A DNA stretch of 64,000 nucleotides from assembly GCA_017521605.1 (NCBI GenBank), contig JAFXCD010000041.1:39175-103174 (forward strand). Direction: 5' to 3'. Positions 46,046-56,824 of this stretch are shown here, one piece after another; positions within the stretch are counted from its first letter, which is position 1; every line of letters starts with the position of its first letter. The notes under the pieces are model-generated. The model did no database searches and was not told the DNA's origin. It saw nothing but the letters and a program-made list of their open reading frames with translations. This DNA is from Lachnospiraceae bacterium. Its GTDB lineage: Bacteria; Bacillota; Clostridia; Lachnospirales; Lachnospiraceae. A program made the position numbers and the translations under genes.

Positions 46046-48211
46046 ATGAAAAAAATTCTATTAGGTATCCTGTCAATTGTGCTGGTAGGAGCTATGGTAA
46101 TGTCTCCGGCACACACATATGAATCAAAAGCTTTTACGGAAGAGGAAGCAGAATGGATTGCAGAGGCAAAATCTGTTCTGTATGATATGTTGAAAGAAAA
46201 AGATGTGACAGCGGTTGTGTATCTTGCGGATCAGTATTCGGTAAAGGCAGAAGCATCTGAAGATAGTAAAACTATTATAAAGGTACCCAGTGGACAGTCT
46301 GTTCGGATACAGGATGTGGAGCTGACAGAAGAGTATGAAGCCTGGGTGAAGGTGAGTTTTGCAAGACAGGAGCAGGAATATGCTGGTTATGTACAGCGAA
46401 AGAATCTGGCCTGTTCGGATGAGCTGTTTTTAGAGTGGGAAATGAATTATGGCATGAATCCGGGAGCCTATGCAATGATGTTTGCGTTGGGCGAAGAGGC
46501 AGGTCCCCGTGTTTATGAGGATATTGAGCAATTCCCGGCCAGCTATAAAGAAGCGTTGACAGCTTTGAAGGAAGCGCATCCCAACTGGGTGTTTGTAAAG
46601 ATGGATACCGGTTTGGATTGGAATACCGTGGTGGCAGAGGAATTAATGGGTGGTCGAAGCCTGATTTCTGCTTCGATGGGTGGATACCTACAAGAAGGTA
46701 AATTCAGTAATGGTTGGTCCTATGCCACAGAAGAAGCTTTGGAATACTATCTGGACCCCAGAAACAGCCTGAAGGAAAAGGAGATTTTCCAGTTTGAGCA
46801 GTTGACCTTCAATGAGTCTTATCATATGAATTGTGAAGCTGCAGTGCAGAGCTTTCTGGATAATACCTTTATGAAGGGGAATGTACCCCAGACAGTGATG
46901 ACCTATGCTCATGTATTCTGGGCCATTGGTAAGGAACAAAATATCAGTCCCTTCCATCTGGCCAGCCGTGTATACCAGGAGCAGGGGCAGGGAACCTCTC
47001 CACTGATATCCGGTACTTATCCGGGATACGAGGGATATTATAATTACTTCAATATCGGAGCCAGTGGAAAAACCGATCAGGAAGTTATCGAGAATGGATT
47101 GGCTTATGCAAAGGAGCATAATTGGTATGAGCCTTACTACTCACTATATTATGGTTCTATTATCATTGGTTCCAATTATATTGCAAAGGGGCAGGATACC
47201 CTGTATTTGCAGAAATTTGATGTGGATGACAGTAATAACGGACTGTTTTGGCATCAGTACATGCAGAATATTACTGCACCCACCAGTGAAGCCAGAAGTA
47301 TCTACAAATTGTATGAGGAAACCAATTCGGTGGACAACCTGTTTGTATTTAAGATTCCGGTATATAACAACATGCCTGAAGCAGCCAGTCCCATGCCGGA
47401 AAACTCTGACAGAGTGATTCTTTCTACTCCGGAGGGGTACGGGGAGGCTGTTGTGTATGTGGACGGAATCCCCTATGCAGCAGAGACAAGAAATGGCTAT
47501 ACCATAGCAAGAGGTGCTGGTCTGGAAGGCAAAACTGCTATTATGTATCAGTATGATGGGGCAGGTATCCCGATAGGAATGTCTGTGTGGACCTTGGAGA
47601 ATGCCGGAAACTACTATAAAGCTACTGAGGTGGAAGGGTTGAAGGATTTGCTGACCTATCATGGATTCTCAGTACGAATAACAGGAAGAGCCGGAATACG
47701 CTTTAAGACAGGTATCGGAACAAGCATGAGAGAACAGCTTTTGGGTGACGGAATCTCAGGATATCGATTGAAAGAATACGGAACACTCGTTATGAATAAT
47801 GCCAATCGAGGAACCTATCCCATGATTAAGGGAGGCGAAAAGGTGGCACAGGGTATTGCTTATGGAATGGCAAGTGATGGAAGCTTAGTAGATAATATTT
47901 ATGAGACTGTAAATAATCGATATCGATTCACATCCGTATTGGTTGGAATGCCTGCGGAACAATATAAAACGGATTTTGCGTTTAGAGGTTACACGGTACT
48001 CACAAAGGATGAGGAAGAGCTTATTTTATATGGTCCCATTGTGTATAGAAGTATTTATACATTATCGGAACAGGCACTTTCCTTGAATTTGTATCAGGAA
48101 GGTTCGGCAGCATGGAGTTTCTTAAAACAAATAATAGCAGATGGAGATAATCTATCCCAGAATGCGACACAACCAGGGACTGCCAATGAGGGCACAGGGG
48201 CGACAGAATAA
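46046..48211 (+). CDS. Secreted SH3-domain N-acetylglucosaminidase
   Basis: A 721-residue exported protein: signal peptide (residues 1-24), a bacterial SH3-like domain (about 55-122), a glucosaminidase domain (about 255-395; VYQEQGQG with Glu312 as the probable catalytic acid, then YNYFNIGA), and a C-terminal region of about 300 residues without a recognised fold. It should cut peptidoglycan between GlcNAc and MurNAc outside the cell. Its place inside a glycan operon suggests wall opening or remodelling during glycan attachment. Confidence 0.85.
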   Translation: MKKILLGILSIVLVGAMVMSPAHTYESKAFTEEEAEWIAEAKSVLYDMLKEKDVTAVVYLADQYSVKAEASEDSKTIIKVPSGQSVRIQDVELTEEYEAWVKVSFARQEQEYAGYVQRKNLACSDELFLEWEMNYGMNPGAYAMMFALGEEAGPRVYEDIEQFPASYKEALTALKEAHPNWVFVKMDTGLDWNTVVAEELMGGRSLISASMGGYLQEGKFSNGWSYATEEALEYYLDPRNSLKEKEIFQFEQLTFNESYHMNCEAAVQSFLDNTFMKGNVPQTVMTYAHVFWAIGKEQNISPFHLASRVYQEQGQGTSPLISGTYPGYEGYYNYFNIGASGKTDQEVIENGLAYAKEHNWYEPYYSLYYGSIIIGSNYIAKGQDTLYLQKFDVDDSNNGLFWHQYMQNITAPTSEARSIYKLYEETNSVDNLFVFKIPVYNNMPEAASPMPENSDRVILSTPEGYGEAVVYVDGIPYAAETRNGYTIARGAGLEGKTAIMYQYDGAGIPIGMSVWTLENAGNYYKATEVEGLKDLLTYHGFSVRITGRAGIRFKTGIGTSMREQLLGDGISGYRLKEYGTLVMNNANRGTYPMIKGGEKVAQGIAYGMASDGSLVDNIYETVNNRYRFTSVLVGMPAEQYKTDFAFRGYTVLTKDEEELILYGPIVYRSIYTLSEQALSLNLYQEGSAAWSFLKQIIADGDNLSQNATQPGTANEGTGATE

Positions 48212-48261
48212 GCTACAGTCCCCACGAAACAGACAACTGCTGCCACAGGAGAAGGAACAGA

Positions 48262-49923
48262 GTGATTATGAAAAGAAAAAAAGTAATAAGTATGATTTGT
48301 ATAATGTCCATGGCAATGACTATGTCAGGCTGTGGTGTAAAGAACCTTATGAACTCAAGGGAAGAAGCGCAGCCGATTATTGTGGAACAGGAGAAGGTGG
48401 AAGTACAGGAAGAAGAACCGGTGCAGATACCGGATACTCAATACAATGCAGAAACTGAGCAGAATGTAGATTTTAAGACTATTGCCAGGCTATATGTACA
48501 AAATCAGCAAAAGAAAGAAGCAAGGGATATTCTGGAAGCAGGATATCAACTGGAGCAGGATGCGGAAGTTTATCAGATGTTACAGGAGCTGACGGTGAAT
48601 GCTGCAGAGGAAGAGGAAATGGCTGCACAGCTGGATTTGCTTATTCAGAATCTTGATATTCCGGAATATTCCAATGAAAGCATAAGTATGCTGTTTTCCG
48701 ATGAATGGTTTCAGGCTATGAAGCCGGGCACCAATAAAGGAATAAGAAGTTATTATAGAGAAAAGGGAGATACCACCCTTTACTTAGAGGTGGGCTTCAA
48801 TGAGAAGAACCAACGCATGACTTCTATTTGGAAATGCAAGGGAGAAGAGATACTGGTTATCAACCAGACAGCAGATTCCATACAAAGCTTAAAAACCGGT
48901 TTAGTAAACGGCAAATATCAAGGTGAGTTTGAAATGTGGACCTGCGTAGCTTCTGCCGGGGATGTGTTTCATGAAGAAGGCACCTTTAAGGATGGGCTCT
49001 GGGTAGGGTCTTATACTGCAGAGGTAAAGTGGGGAAAGGCTCCTGCTGATATTATGTCTCTTTGGATGATGAAGGAAGATATGGAATTCGTGACCTACAA
49101 GGGAGATTTCGGAGCAAGTGGACGTACCGCATTGAAACAGCCGGAAGCCACATCGGAGCAGGCAGACAAAACCGTTGTATATGCCTACACTTCTGATAAG
49201 AAGAATTATTTATTTTTGAATGCTGAGGAAAGTGCGTCAGATTATGTATTTAGTAATCTGACCATGGGGATGCCGGAATACCCGGCCTTTGAAAAATATG
49301 AACCGGTACCGTCTAATCAGGGTGATCAGGTTATAATATTAAACAAGACAGTAGCCCTTTCTGATTTGCAGGTGAGAATCTACGAAGGGGATGTAGAGGT
49401 ATATGACGGCAGTAGTTGGATAGCAGTAGGAAAGGTAAATCAGGAACTGTTGGAGGAGCCGAAAGAGAGTGAAGGTGAGAAGAAGGAGATTTATGCAAAT
49501 CGAGGAGAAGGCAAAGTATTAGAGCCGGAAGCAACAGCAACACCCAAGCCTACAGAAAAACCGAAACCCACGACAACACCAAAGCCCACGGCAACCCCAG
49601 TACCGACGCCGGCACCAACGCCTGTACCGACACCGGCACCGACGCCTGTACCGACCCCTGAGCCGACACCGGCACCAACGCCTGTACCGACACCTGAGCC
49701 GACACCGGCACCGACGCCTGTACCGACCCCTGAGCCGACACCGGCACCAACGCCTGTACCGACCCCTGAGCCGACACCGGCACCGACGCCTGTACCGACC
49801 CCTGAGCCGACACCGGCACCAACGCCTGTACCAACCCCTGAGCCGACACCGGTGCCGGAACCTACAGCACCGCCTGCAGGTGGTAATGATACAGATGTGG
49901 AGTGGACTCCGGATATTATGTAA
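48262..49923 (+). CDS. Lipoprotein with TPR-like and MORN-like parts and a Pro-Thr stalk
   Basis: The 553-residue protein has a lipoprotein signal (lipobox MSGC, Cys24), a short helical repeat-like region (about 75-125), a middle region with [11 protein letters not shown] and [11 protein letters not shown] that resembles MORN repeats (about 210-255), and a C-terminal low-complexity stretch of Pro-Thr dipeptides alternating with Val, Ala and Glu (about 430-535). The stalk could span the cell wall or carry O-glycans. No function is established. The start may be GTG at 48262 or ATG at 48268. It follows the glucosaminidase by 50 bases. Confidence 0.78.
   Translation: MIMKRKKVISMICIMSMAMTMSGCGVKNLMNSREEAQPIIVEQEKVEVQEEEPVQIPDTQYNAETEQNVDFKTIARLYVQNQQKKEARDILEAGYQLEQDAEVYQMLQELTVNAAEEEEMAAQLDLLIQNLDIPEYSNESISMLFSDEWFQAMKPGTNKGIRSYYREKGDTTLYLEVGFNEKNQRMTSIWKCKGEEILVINQTADSIQSLKTGLVNGKYQGEFEMWTCVASAGDVFHEEGTFKDGLWVGSYTAEVKWGKAPADIMSLWMMKEDMEFVTYKGDFGASGRTALKQPEATSEQADKTVVYAYTSDKKNYLFLNAEESASDYVFSNLTMGMPEYPAFEKYEPVPSNQGDQVIILNKTVALSDLQVRIYEGDVEVYDGSSWIAVGKVNQELLEEPKESEGEKKEIYANRGEGKVLEPEATATPKPTEKPKPTTTPKPTATPVPTPAPTPVPTPAPTPVPTPEPTPAPTPVPTPEPTPAPTPVPTPEPTPAPTPVPTPEPTPAPTPVPTPEPTPAPTPVPTPEPTPVPEPTAPPAGGNDTDVEWTPDIM
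49600..49857 (+). repeat. 36-bp tandem coding repeat ([12 protein letters not shown])
   Basis: GC-rich tandem repeats encode a 12-residue unit, about six to seven copies, with smaller 12- to 24-bp periodicity inside. Copies are near identical, with synonymous C/A changes (accgac / accaac), so copy number may vary by slippage. Confidence 0.9.
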
Positions 49924-49941
49924 TAACAGAAAGGCTGTCAC

Positions 49942-51162
49942 GTGAAAGTTTTACAGATTAACAGTCATTATGACCAGGGTGGTGCTGCACGCATTGTGGC
50001 CACCCTGCATAGACAATTATTGAAAAATGGCATAGATGCTTATGTGGCATATGGCAGAGGAGAGATTTCAAAGGAGGATAATGTCTTATACTTTGGAAAT
50101 ACTGTCGGTGTATATTTGTCCGCTTTTTTAAGTCGTTTTACAGGATGGAACGGATACTTTAACCATATGGCCACCAGCAAGCTGATACGCTTGATAACCA
50201 AAATACAACCGGATATTATTCATATTCATGTTTTGCATGGGTACTATATAAATGTACCCATGCTATTTCGTCATATAAATAAACATAAGATTCCATGTGT
50301 ATGGACCTTCCATGATTGTCACGCCTTTGTGGGAAATTGTGGTTATTTTTTTGATTGTCGAAAGTGGGAAACAGGGTGTGATAATTGCCCTTATATCAAA
50401 AACTATCCTACCAGTCAGTGGTTTGATCATACAAAGAAAATGTGGAAGCATAAGAAAACACTTTTTACAGAGGGAGATAATAAAGTGATAGTAACGCCTT
50501 CCCGGTGGCTGACGGAAGAGGCTTCCAAATCCTATTTTGGGAAATACCCATGCAAAACCATTCATAACGGAATCAATACAGAAGAGCTTTTTTATCCCAG
50601 AGACCGAAAGAAGTGCCGTGAGAAGTATGGATATGCTCAGGAAGAAAAGCTGGTATTAGGTATTGCAGTAGGATATCGTGATCCACGCAAGGGTGCTCAA
50701 TATATTTTGCAAATGGCAAAGGATTTGCAGGACAAGGTAAAGGTAATACTTATCGGATGGAATCATGAAAACGATAAGATGCTGGAAGGCTTGACCAATA
50801 TAGTGCCCATAGAGAATACAAAGGATGTGGAAACGCTGGCAGAGTATTACAGCATGGTGGATTTATTTGTGATTCCCTCTTTGGCGGAAAATTACGCTAC
50901 CACTACTTTGGAGGCTATGGCCTGTGGAACACCGGTGGTGGGATTTGCAGCAGGAGGAATACCGGAACAGCTGGCGGATGACAAAGGTATAGCAGTAGAA
51001 GTGGCTAATCAGAAAGCGTTTGCGGCAGCAGTTGAGAAAGCTTTGATAGAGTCGGAATGTGTGTTAAGAGGAGAAGAACTCGTGGAAAAAATACGGGAAG
51101 AAAACTCCAATGAAAAGATGGTAGAAGAATACAGCAGAGTATATGAGGAACTGCTGAAATAG
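49942..51162 (+). CDS. Glycosyltransferase family 4
   Basis: A 406-residue GT-B enzyme. The N-terminal domain has NSHYDQGGAARIVATLHR and a cysteine-rich loop (CGYFFDCR, GCDNC) seen in some colanic-acid-type transferases. The C-terminal nucleotide-sugar domain has PSLAENYATTTLEAMACGTP with the EX7E-type acidic pair. It is retaining and would extend the glycan on its lipid carrier. The start is a GTG preceded by AGAAAGG. Confidence 0.88.
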   Translation: MKVLQINSHYDQGGAARIVATLHRQLLKNGIDAYVAYGRGEISKEDNVLYFGNTVGVYLSAFLSRFTGWNGYFNHMATSKLIRLITKIQPDIIHIHVLHGYYINVPMLFRHINKHKIPCVWTFHDCHAFVGNCGYFFDCRKWETGCDNCPYIKNYPTSQWFDHTKKMWKHKKTLFTEGDNKVIVTPSRWLTEEASKSYFGKYPCKTIHNGINTEELFYPRDRKKCREKYGYAQEEKLVLGIAVGYRDPRKGAQYILQMAKDLQDKVKVILIGWNHENDKMLEGLTNIVPIENTKDVETLAEYYSMVDLFVIPSLAENYATTTLEAMACGTPVVGFAAGGIPEQLADDKGIAVEVANQKAFAAAVEKALIESECVLRGEELVEKIREENSNEKMVEEYSRVYEELLK

Positions 51163-51174
51163 GAGAAAAGATAA

Positions 51175-52116
51175 ATGAAAGTATCTGTCTGCATGGGAAT
51201 CTATAATGGTGAAAAGTTCATAGAAAAACAGTTGCAAACCATATATAAGCAAAGCAGACCTGCAGATGAAGTTATCCTATGTGATGACTGCTCCAAGGAT
51301 AAATCTGTGGAAATTGTAAGGAAGTTTATCAGTGCCAACAAGCTGGAAGAGACCTGGAAGTTGTATCAAAACATAGAAAATAAAGGATATCCGGGAAATT
51401 TCTATTATGCTATGAGTTTGTGTACGGGAGATGTGGTTTTCCTGGCAGACCAGGATGATGTGTGGGTAGAAAATAAAATCAGTAACATGATGCGGATTAT
51501 GGAAACACATCCACATGTGGAATTATTGGCCAGCAGATGGGGAATTATGGATGCAGAAGATAATGTGTTGAAAGAAATTTCAAGAGGACACATGCCTCAA
51601 AAAGAAGAGCACAGGGATATAACAATAGAGGGTATTCTGTATTGTAATGACTGGCCGGGAATGTGTTCATGCTATCGAAAGGAATTAGGCCATAGAGTTA
51701 TTGAACGAGTAGGAGAGTCTAAAATACCGCATGACATAGCACTGGGAATGCTGGCTGCAGAGAAGGGAAATTTTTGGTGTGTGAGTCAAATAAATCAGTA
51801 CCATCGAAGACATGATGCAAATGTGGCAATGGAAGAGCATAGAGCAAGAAAGCTACTGAATAAGAAGAGAAAGCTACTGGAAATAGAGATATATTTGAAA
51901 TGGCTTGAGGAATTAGTGACGAGTAAGCTTTTTGAAAAAGAGGAAAGCAGAATAACAATTACCAATAAACAGCAGATTATGAAAGAGCGACTAAATAATT
52001 TACAAAATGGTTACAGAACCAGGATAATAAAACAGTATTTAGGAAATAGAAAAGATATCAGACTTTCAACAGCTGTATGTGATTTTATTATCTGTTGCAG
52101 GCAGGATAAGGAATAA
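51175..52116 (+). CDS. Glycosyltransferase family 2, rhamnosyltransferase-like
   Basis: A 313-residue GT2 enzyme with SVCMGIYNGEKFI, ILCDDCSKDKS and the metal site FLADQDDVW, a form common among rhamnosyltransferases. The donor is not proven. It is the last gene before a gap with a new promoter, so it probably ends the first glycan transcript, although no clear terminator hairpin was found after it. Confidence 0.85.
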   Translation: MKVSVCMGIYNGEKFIEKQLQTIYKQSRPADEVILCDDCSKDKSVEIVRKFISANKLEETWKLYQNIENKGYPGNFYYAMSLCTGDVVFLADQDDVWVENKISNMMRIMETHPHVELLASRWGIMDAEDNVLKEISRGHMPQKEEHRDITIEGILYCNDWPGMCSCYRKELGHRVIERVGESKIPHDIALGMLAAEKGNFWCVSQINQYHRRHDANVAMEEHRARKLLNKKRKLLEIEIYLKWLEELVTSKLFEKEESRITITNKQQIMKERLNNLQNGYRTRIIKQYLGNRKDIRLSTAVCDFIICCRQDKE

Positions 52117-52174
52117 GTATGAGTAACATAGTCCCGACAAGAACTTTTATGAAAATATAGGGATTTCTTCTGTG

Positions 52175-52203
52175 TTGCAAATATATGGATGATGTGTTAA
52201 GAT
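52175..52203 (+). promoter_or_regulatory. Predicted second promoter of the glycan locus
   Basis: TTGCAA (52175-52180), exactly 17 bases, TAAGAT (52198-52203), about 52 bases before the exporter permease gene. Confidence 0.55.
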
Positions 52204-52255
52204 TAAATGTATGCTCAAATAATTGTGCAAATAGTAAAGAGTGTGGAGAATAAAT

Positions 52256-53035
52256 GTGAGAGCGCTTAATGATATCAAAAAATATAGAAGTTATATATTA
52301 TATTCTGCTAAGTCGCAGTTAAAAGCAGAAGTTGCAAATTCGTATTTAAACTGGATATGGTGGATATTGGAACCATTTTGTTTTATGTTAATATACACAA
52401 TAATATTCGGTTATATTTTTGAGTCAGGTGAGCAGTACTTTCCGGTATATATATTTATCGGTAATACAATGTGGGCTTTTTTCAGTAAGACGCTGGCAGC
52501 AAGTGTGACAATGATACGAAACAATGAAACAATCATTGCAAAAGTATATTTACCTAAATATATATTATTAATGGTAGAAATGCTGGTAAATGGCTTCAAG
52601 ATGTTAGTATCATTTGGATTGACAGCAATAATGATGGTTATATTCCAGATACCCATCAGTTTAAATATATTATTTGTTATACCAATAATGATAATCTTTT
52701 TCATGGTGACCTTTGCATTTGGGGTTTTGTTAATGCATGGGGGAGTATATATTGATGATTTGGCACATATAATAGGTATTTTTCTGAATATGATGATGTA
52801 TTTTACAGGTATTTTCTTTTCAATAGAGAACAGAGTGCCGGAACCGATGTGTAGTATATTGGGAATCGGAAATCCCGTAGCGTTTTTATTAACATCAACC
52901 AGACAGGCTGTTATGTATAAAACAACACCGGATTTGGGTATTTTAGCAATTTGGTTTGTAGTTGCAGTAATCTTAGCTGTTATAGGTGTTACAGTAGTTT
53001 ACAAAAAAGAAAACACATATGTAAAGATTATGTAG
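52256..53035 (+). CDS. wzm: Polysaccharide ABC exporter permease (Wzm/TagG-like)
   Basis: The protein (259 residues) has six membrane segments and the ABC-2 layout of polysaccharide exporters (SQLKAEVANSYLNWIWWILEPF near the start). With the ATPase that follows, it would carry a finished lipid-linked glycan or teichoic-type polymer across the membrane. The start is a GTG: GTGGAG lies 7 bases before 52256, while a GTG at 52241 overlaps that site. Confidence 0.88.
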   Translation: MRALNDIKKYRSYILYSAKSQLKAEVANSYLNWIWWILEPFCFMLIYTIIFGYIFESGEQYFPVYIFIGNTMWAFFSKTLAASVTMIRNNETIIAKVYLPKYILLMVEMLVNGFKMLVSFGLTAIMMVIFQIPISLNILFVIPIMIIFFMVTFAFGVLLMHGGVYIDDLAHIIGIFLNMMMYFTGIFFSIENRVPEPMCSILGIGNPVAFLLTSTRQAVMYKTTPDLGILAIWFVVAVILAVIGVTVVYKKENTYVKIM

Positions 53036-53044
53036 AGGTGAATA

Positions 53045-53770
53045 ATGTCAGAGTATGCAATAAAAGTAAATGATGTATATTTATCATATTGTGCCAGAAA
53101 AGGTGTTTCTGTACGAAACCTTTTCAAGAAGAATGCTGTAGTAGAGCATGAATTTCAAGCACTCAAAGGGATTGATTTTGCCTTGGAAAAGGGAAAAATA
53201 TTAGGTGTTGTAGGTAGGAATGGTAGTGGTAAATCTACGCTGTTAAGAGCAATAGGGGGTATTTTCAGTGTTGACAAAGGTAGCATCGATTTGTGTGGAA
53301 ACAAAGTGTCACTGCTATCCATTGGTGTGGGGTTTAACTACTTGCTATCAGGAAGAGAAAATGTGATTTTGTCAGGTATGCTGACCGGTTTTACAATGGA
53401 TGAGATTGCTGCAAAAATGGATAGTATTATAGAGTTTGCAGAGATCGGAGATTTTATAGATAAGCCTGTGAATACATATTCCAGCGGTATGTATTCAAAG
53501 CTGGCATTTTCGTTGGCAACAGAATTAAATACAGACATTTTACTTATTGATGAAGTACTAAGTGTAGGTGATGAGCATTTTGCCAAAAAGAGCTACTGTC
53601 GTATGAAAGAGCTTATTAAGGACAAAAATCATACGGTTGTAATAGTGTCTCATAATTTAAATACTTTAGAGGAATTGTGTGATGAGATTCTGTGGATTCA
53701 TGATGGTGAGATGAAAATGATAGGGGCTCCGGAAACGGTATTGGAAGAATACAGAAAGTATATGAATTAA
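53045..53770 (+). CDS. wzt: Polysaccharide ABC exporter ATPase (Wzt/TagH-like)
   Basis: A 241-residue ATPase with Walker A GRNGSGKST (57-65), signature YSSGMYSKLAFSLA and Walker B ILLIDEVLSVGD, all typical of polysaccharide exporters. It lacks the C-terminal carbohydrate-binding domain found in long Wzt proteins, so it probably does not recognise a chain-end cap. It follows the permease by nine bases. Confidence 0.9.
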   Translation: MSEYAIKVNDVYLSYCARKGVSVRNLFKKNAVVEHEFQALKGIDFALEKGKILGVVGRNGSGKSTLLRAIGGIFSVDKGSIDLCGNKVSLLSIGVGFNYLLSGRENVILSGMLTGFTMDEIAAKMDSIIEFAEIGDFIDKPVNTYSSGMYSKLAFSLATELNTDILLIDEVLSVGDEHFAKKSYCRMKELIKDKNHTVVIVSHNLNTLEELCDEILWIHDGEMKMIGAPETVLEEYRKYMN

Positions 53771-53790
53771 TTTACGAAAGGGAAAAGAAA

Positions 53791-54192
53791 ATGAATGTAG
53801 AATGGTTTTATGCACAGCAACATGGAGATGCAAGGGGGCAATTAGTTTCGTTGGAAGAGAATAAAGAGATTCCTTTTAATATAAAACGTGTCTACTATAT
53901 TTATGATACATTAGAAGGGGTGCGAAGAGGATTTCATGCACATAAAGAACTAAAACAATTACTAATTTGTATACATGGCACTTGTAAAGTGTTATTAGAT
54001 GATGGTTATGATAAAGAAATCGTATCTTTAGATGAACCTAACAAGGGAATATTTATTCAAAGCAATATTTGGCGAGAAATGTATGATTTTTCACCGGACG
54101 CCGTACTTTTAGTTTTGGCTTCGGAGATTTATGATGAATCTGATTATATTAGAGATTACGAACAGTTTATTAGATATGTGAAGGGTAACTAA
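53791..54192 (+). CDS. fdtA: dTDP-4-keto-6-deoxyglucose 3,4-ketoisomerase (FdtA/QdtA-like)
   Basis: The 133-residue cupin matches the FdtA/QdtA family: RGFHAHKELKQLL with His49 and His51, the pair used in catalysis, then GTCKVLLDDG. It moves the keto group of dTDP-4-keto-6-deoxyglucose from C4 to C3, ready for amination. FdtA (galacto product) and QdtA (gluco product) differ little, so the stereochemistry is uncertain. An FdtB-like transaminase lies two genes on, an acyltransferase four genes on. Confidence 0.87.
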   Translation: MNVEWFYAQQHGDARGQLVSLEENKEIPFNIKRVYYIYDTLEGVRRGFHAHKELKQLLICIHGTCKVLLDDGYDKEIVSLDEPNKGIFIQSNIWREMYDFSPDAVLLVLASEIYDESDYIRDYEQFIRYVKGN

Positions 54193-54200
54193 TATTACAC

Positions 54201-55676
54201 ATGAATGAGAAACTATTTAATAAGGATTTTGAATATAGAAGAACCAGGATATTAAAAAATTATGGGAAGATGAAACAACTTGCCGGTTACTATATTTCAA
54301 GAAATGATTGGGAACATGCACTTCAAACCATATTTGTTGCCAGTGGATATATGTATACTTTAAATCAGATGCAGTATGATGAAGAACTGGAAAATATGGT
54401 AATCCTTATAGCAAATAGTATCCTTGATGAAGTTTCAATATTGAATTATAGTTATTCCGATGAAACAGTAATATATTATGATAGTTTCGGAAGTGTTGAT
54501 AGAGGACTTACAAAAATATATTTAAAGGCATTGCAGGATTTGGGATATAAAGTGAAATATATATCCCCAATACAGAACGAAAAAATATTAGAAATTACGG
54601 AATCATTAGGTGTTTGTGAAATTTTATGCATAGAGGGCAATACGTATCAGGAACGAATGATTTCACTAAAAGAGATAGTGATGAAATCAGAAGCAAAGTA
54701 TGCATTTCTTTATATGACTCCGGATGATTTGGTGGCAACAGCAGTCTTTTCTTTGTTTAAGGGAGGACTGTTGCGTTTGTTGATTAATTTGACGGATCAT
54801 TCGTTTTGGGTCGGAAGAGTAGCCTGTGATATTATTATTAATTTTAGAGAGTTTGGTGCAAAGGTTTGCAGAGATTATAGAGGAGTTCCGGACGAGCAAA
54901 TAGCATATATACCATTTTATCCATGTGTTGTGGAAAATAAATATCAGGGATTAGAGTTTTCGAACAATAGTAATAAGCTTATATTTTCGGGAGGAGCTTT
55001 ATATAAGACCGAAAGCAGAGATAATCAATATTATAGGTTGGTAGAGGACATATTAAATAATTATCCGGATACTAATTTTTTGTATTTAGGAACCGGGGAT
55101 ACCGGGAAGATAAAAGGATTGGTTAAAAAATTTCCCGGAAGAGCTTGTTTTTCTAATGAACGAAGCGATTTTTATGAGATAATGAAACAGTGTACAATGT
55201 ATTTATCGACCTATCCATACAATGGTGGCTTGATGACTCAGTACGCATTGCTTGCTCAAAAAGTACCGGTGACTCTGGTGGCGCCGGGAATGGAGAGAGA
55301 GTTGTCTGTTCAGGATGAACAGAGTTTTTGGAATTTCGATTCTTATGACCAGTGTATGAAAGAGATTGACAGACTATTAAGAAACCCCGATTATCGTAAA
55401 GAAAAAGAAGGACAGTTAAAGCAATTTTTAATAGGTCATAAAGAGTTTTCAGAAGAGTTGAAGCATTTATTGGATTGTGGGAAATCCATACGTACAATAA
55501 GTACAAAGAGATATGAGTTTGATGGGTTTGTAAGGTATCCGTTAGAATATTATGAGGGAATAAAGTATTATAGATTATTTCTGCGGAAAAATAGTTTGTT
55601 TATGTTTAAAAAGTTTCCTGCGCAGTGTTTTTGGGGTGTGATAGGACTTTTAATAGAAAAAAAGTATAAAAAATAA
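54201..55676 (+). CDS. Putative GT-B glycosyltransferase, unassigned family
   Basis: The 491-residue protein shows no family I can name. Its first 80 residues are helical, followed by two Rossmann-like halves. The second half has IFSGGALYKTE, FLYLGTGDTGK and a late MYLSTYPYNGGLMTQYAL, which look like the nucleotide-sugar side of a GT-B enzyme. It sits between the ketoisomerase and the transaminase of amino-sugar synthesis, eight bases after one and 18 before the other, so it may transfer that sugar. Its codons are AT-rich. Confidence 0.65.
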   Translation: MNEKLFNKDFEYRRTRILKNYGKMKQLAGYYISRNDWEHALQTIFVASGYMYTLNQMQYDEELENMVILIANSILDEVSILNYSYSDETVIYYDSFGSVDRGLTKIYLKALQDLGYKVKYISPIQNEKILEITESLGVCEILCIEGNTYQERMISLKEIVMKSEAKYAFLYMTPDDLVATAVFSLFKGGLLRLLINLTDHSFWVGRVACDIIINFREFGAKVCRDYRGVPDEQIAYIPFYPCVVENKYQGLEFSNNSNKLIFSGGALYKTESRDNQYYRLVEDILNNYPDTNFLYLGTGDTGKIKGLVKKFPGRACFSNERSDFYEIMKQCTMYLSTYPYNGGLMTQYALLAQKVPVTLVAPGMERELSVQDEQSFWNFDSYDQCMKEIDRLLRNPDYRKEKEGQLKQFLIGHKEFSEELKHLLDCGKSIRTISTKRYEFDGFVRYPLEYYEGIKYYRLFLRKNSLFMFKKFPAQCFWGVIGLLIEKKYKK

Positions 55677-55694
55677 CCAGATGGAGGAATTAAA

Positions 55695-56795
55695 ATGAAA
55701 ATACCATATTTAAATTTAGCAACAATTCACGATCCGATTAAAGAGGAACTTAAGGAGAAGTTTAATCAAGTGCTTGATTCGGAATGGTTTATACAGGGTA
55801 CTGCCTGTACAAAATTTGAGGAAGAATTTGCAGCATATTGTGGTGCTAAATATTGTGTGGGTGTGGGTAACGGATTGGATGCGATTCGTGTTATTTTACA
55901 AGCTTATGGAATTGGCGAAGGTGATGAGGTAATTGTACCTGCCAATACTTTTATAGCAACTGTATTAGCAGTAAGCTATGTAGGAGCAACTCCGGTTTTG
56001 GTTGATGCAGATGAAAAGACTTATAATATTGATATTTCAAAAATAGAAGAAGCAATTACAGATAAAACAAAGGCCATTATAGTTGTACACTTGTATGGTA
56101 GAGTTGTTGATGTTAATGCTGTCAGAAAAATTGCAGATAAGTATGGTTTGAAAGTTATTGAGGACTCAGCACAGGCTCATGGTGCAGTTTGTGAAGGTAA
56201 AAGAACAGGTAATCTGGGAGATGCTGCTGCATTTAGTTTCTATCCGGGAAAGAATTTAGGCGCTTTGGGAGATGGTGGAGCAGTTACTACAAATGATAAA
56301 GCCTTGGCTGATAATATTAGAGCTATATGCACATATGGTTCTTTTGAAAAGTATAATCATCAGTTTAAGGGATGCAACTCCAGATTAGATGAGGTTCAGG
56401 CAGCACTTTTATCAGTAAAATTGAAATGCCTGGAAGGTTGGAATGAAGAACGAAAGAGTATTGCAGAGCAGTTCAATCAAAAAATCAATAATGATTTATT
56501 TGTACTGCCGCAAATAGATGATAGAGATGGTCATGTATTCCATATTTATCCATTATTATGTCAGGACAGACAAAAGTTAATTGCTTATTTGGAAGAGAAA
56601 GGAATCGGAACCAATGTACATTATCCTATTCCGATACCCAAGCAGGGAGCATATAAGGAAATGGTGCAGGATATGGTAAAGTATCCTATTACTGAAAAAA
56701 TATGTGCTAATGAGGTGAGTATCCCACTGTATCCTGGTCTGCAGCAGGAGCAGATTGATTATATTATCGACGCATTAAACGATTATAAGGGTTAG
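55695..56795 (+). CDS. fdtB: dTDP-3-amino-3,6-dideoxyhexose transaminase (FdtB/QdtB-like)
   Basis: A 366-residue DegT/DnrJ/EryC1 aminotransferase with the pyridoxal-binding Lys186 in [15 protein letters not shown] and the EDSAQAHGA motif. With the ketoisomerase encoded upstream it would aminate C3 to give dTDP-3-amino-3,6-dideoxyhexose. Its opening ([15 protein letters not shown]) is typical of the FdtB/QdtB group rather than of C4 aminotransferases. Confidence 0.88.
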   Translation: MKIPYLNLATIHDPIKEELKEKFNQVLDSEWFIQGTACTKFEEEFAAYCGAKYCVGVGNGLDAIRVILQAYGIGEGDEVIVPANTFIATVLAVSYVGATPVLVDADEKTYNIDISKIEEAITDKTKAIIVVHLYGRVVDVNAVRKIADKYGLKVIEDSAQAHGAVCEGKRTGNLGDAAAFSFYPGKNLGALGDGGAVTTNDKALADNIRAICTYGSFEKYNHQFKGCNSRLDEVQAALLSVKLKCLEGWNEERKSIAEQFNQKINNDLFVLPQIDDRDGHVFHIYPLLCQDRQKLIAYLEEKGIGTNVHYPIPIPKQGAYKEMVQDMVKYPITEKICANEVSIPLYPGLQQEQIDYIIDALNDYKG

Positions 56796-56824
56796 AATAT
56801 TCGCTGTGAATGTGAGGAGTAACT

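Noticed and set aside
49519-49941. Minus-strand open frame rich in Arg and Cys, and another rich in Ser-Ala-Gln at 49550-49849
   Set aside because: Both are antisense readings of the Pro-Thr repeat in the lipoprotein gene; the repeat keeps other frames open by chance.
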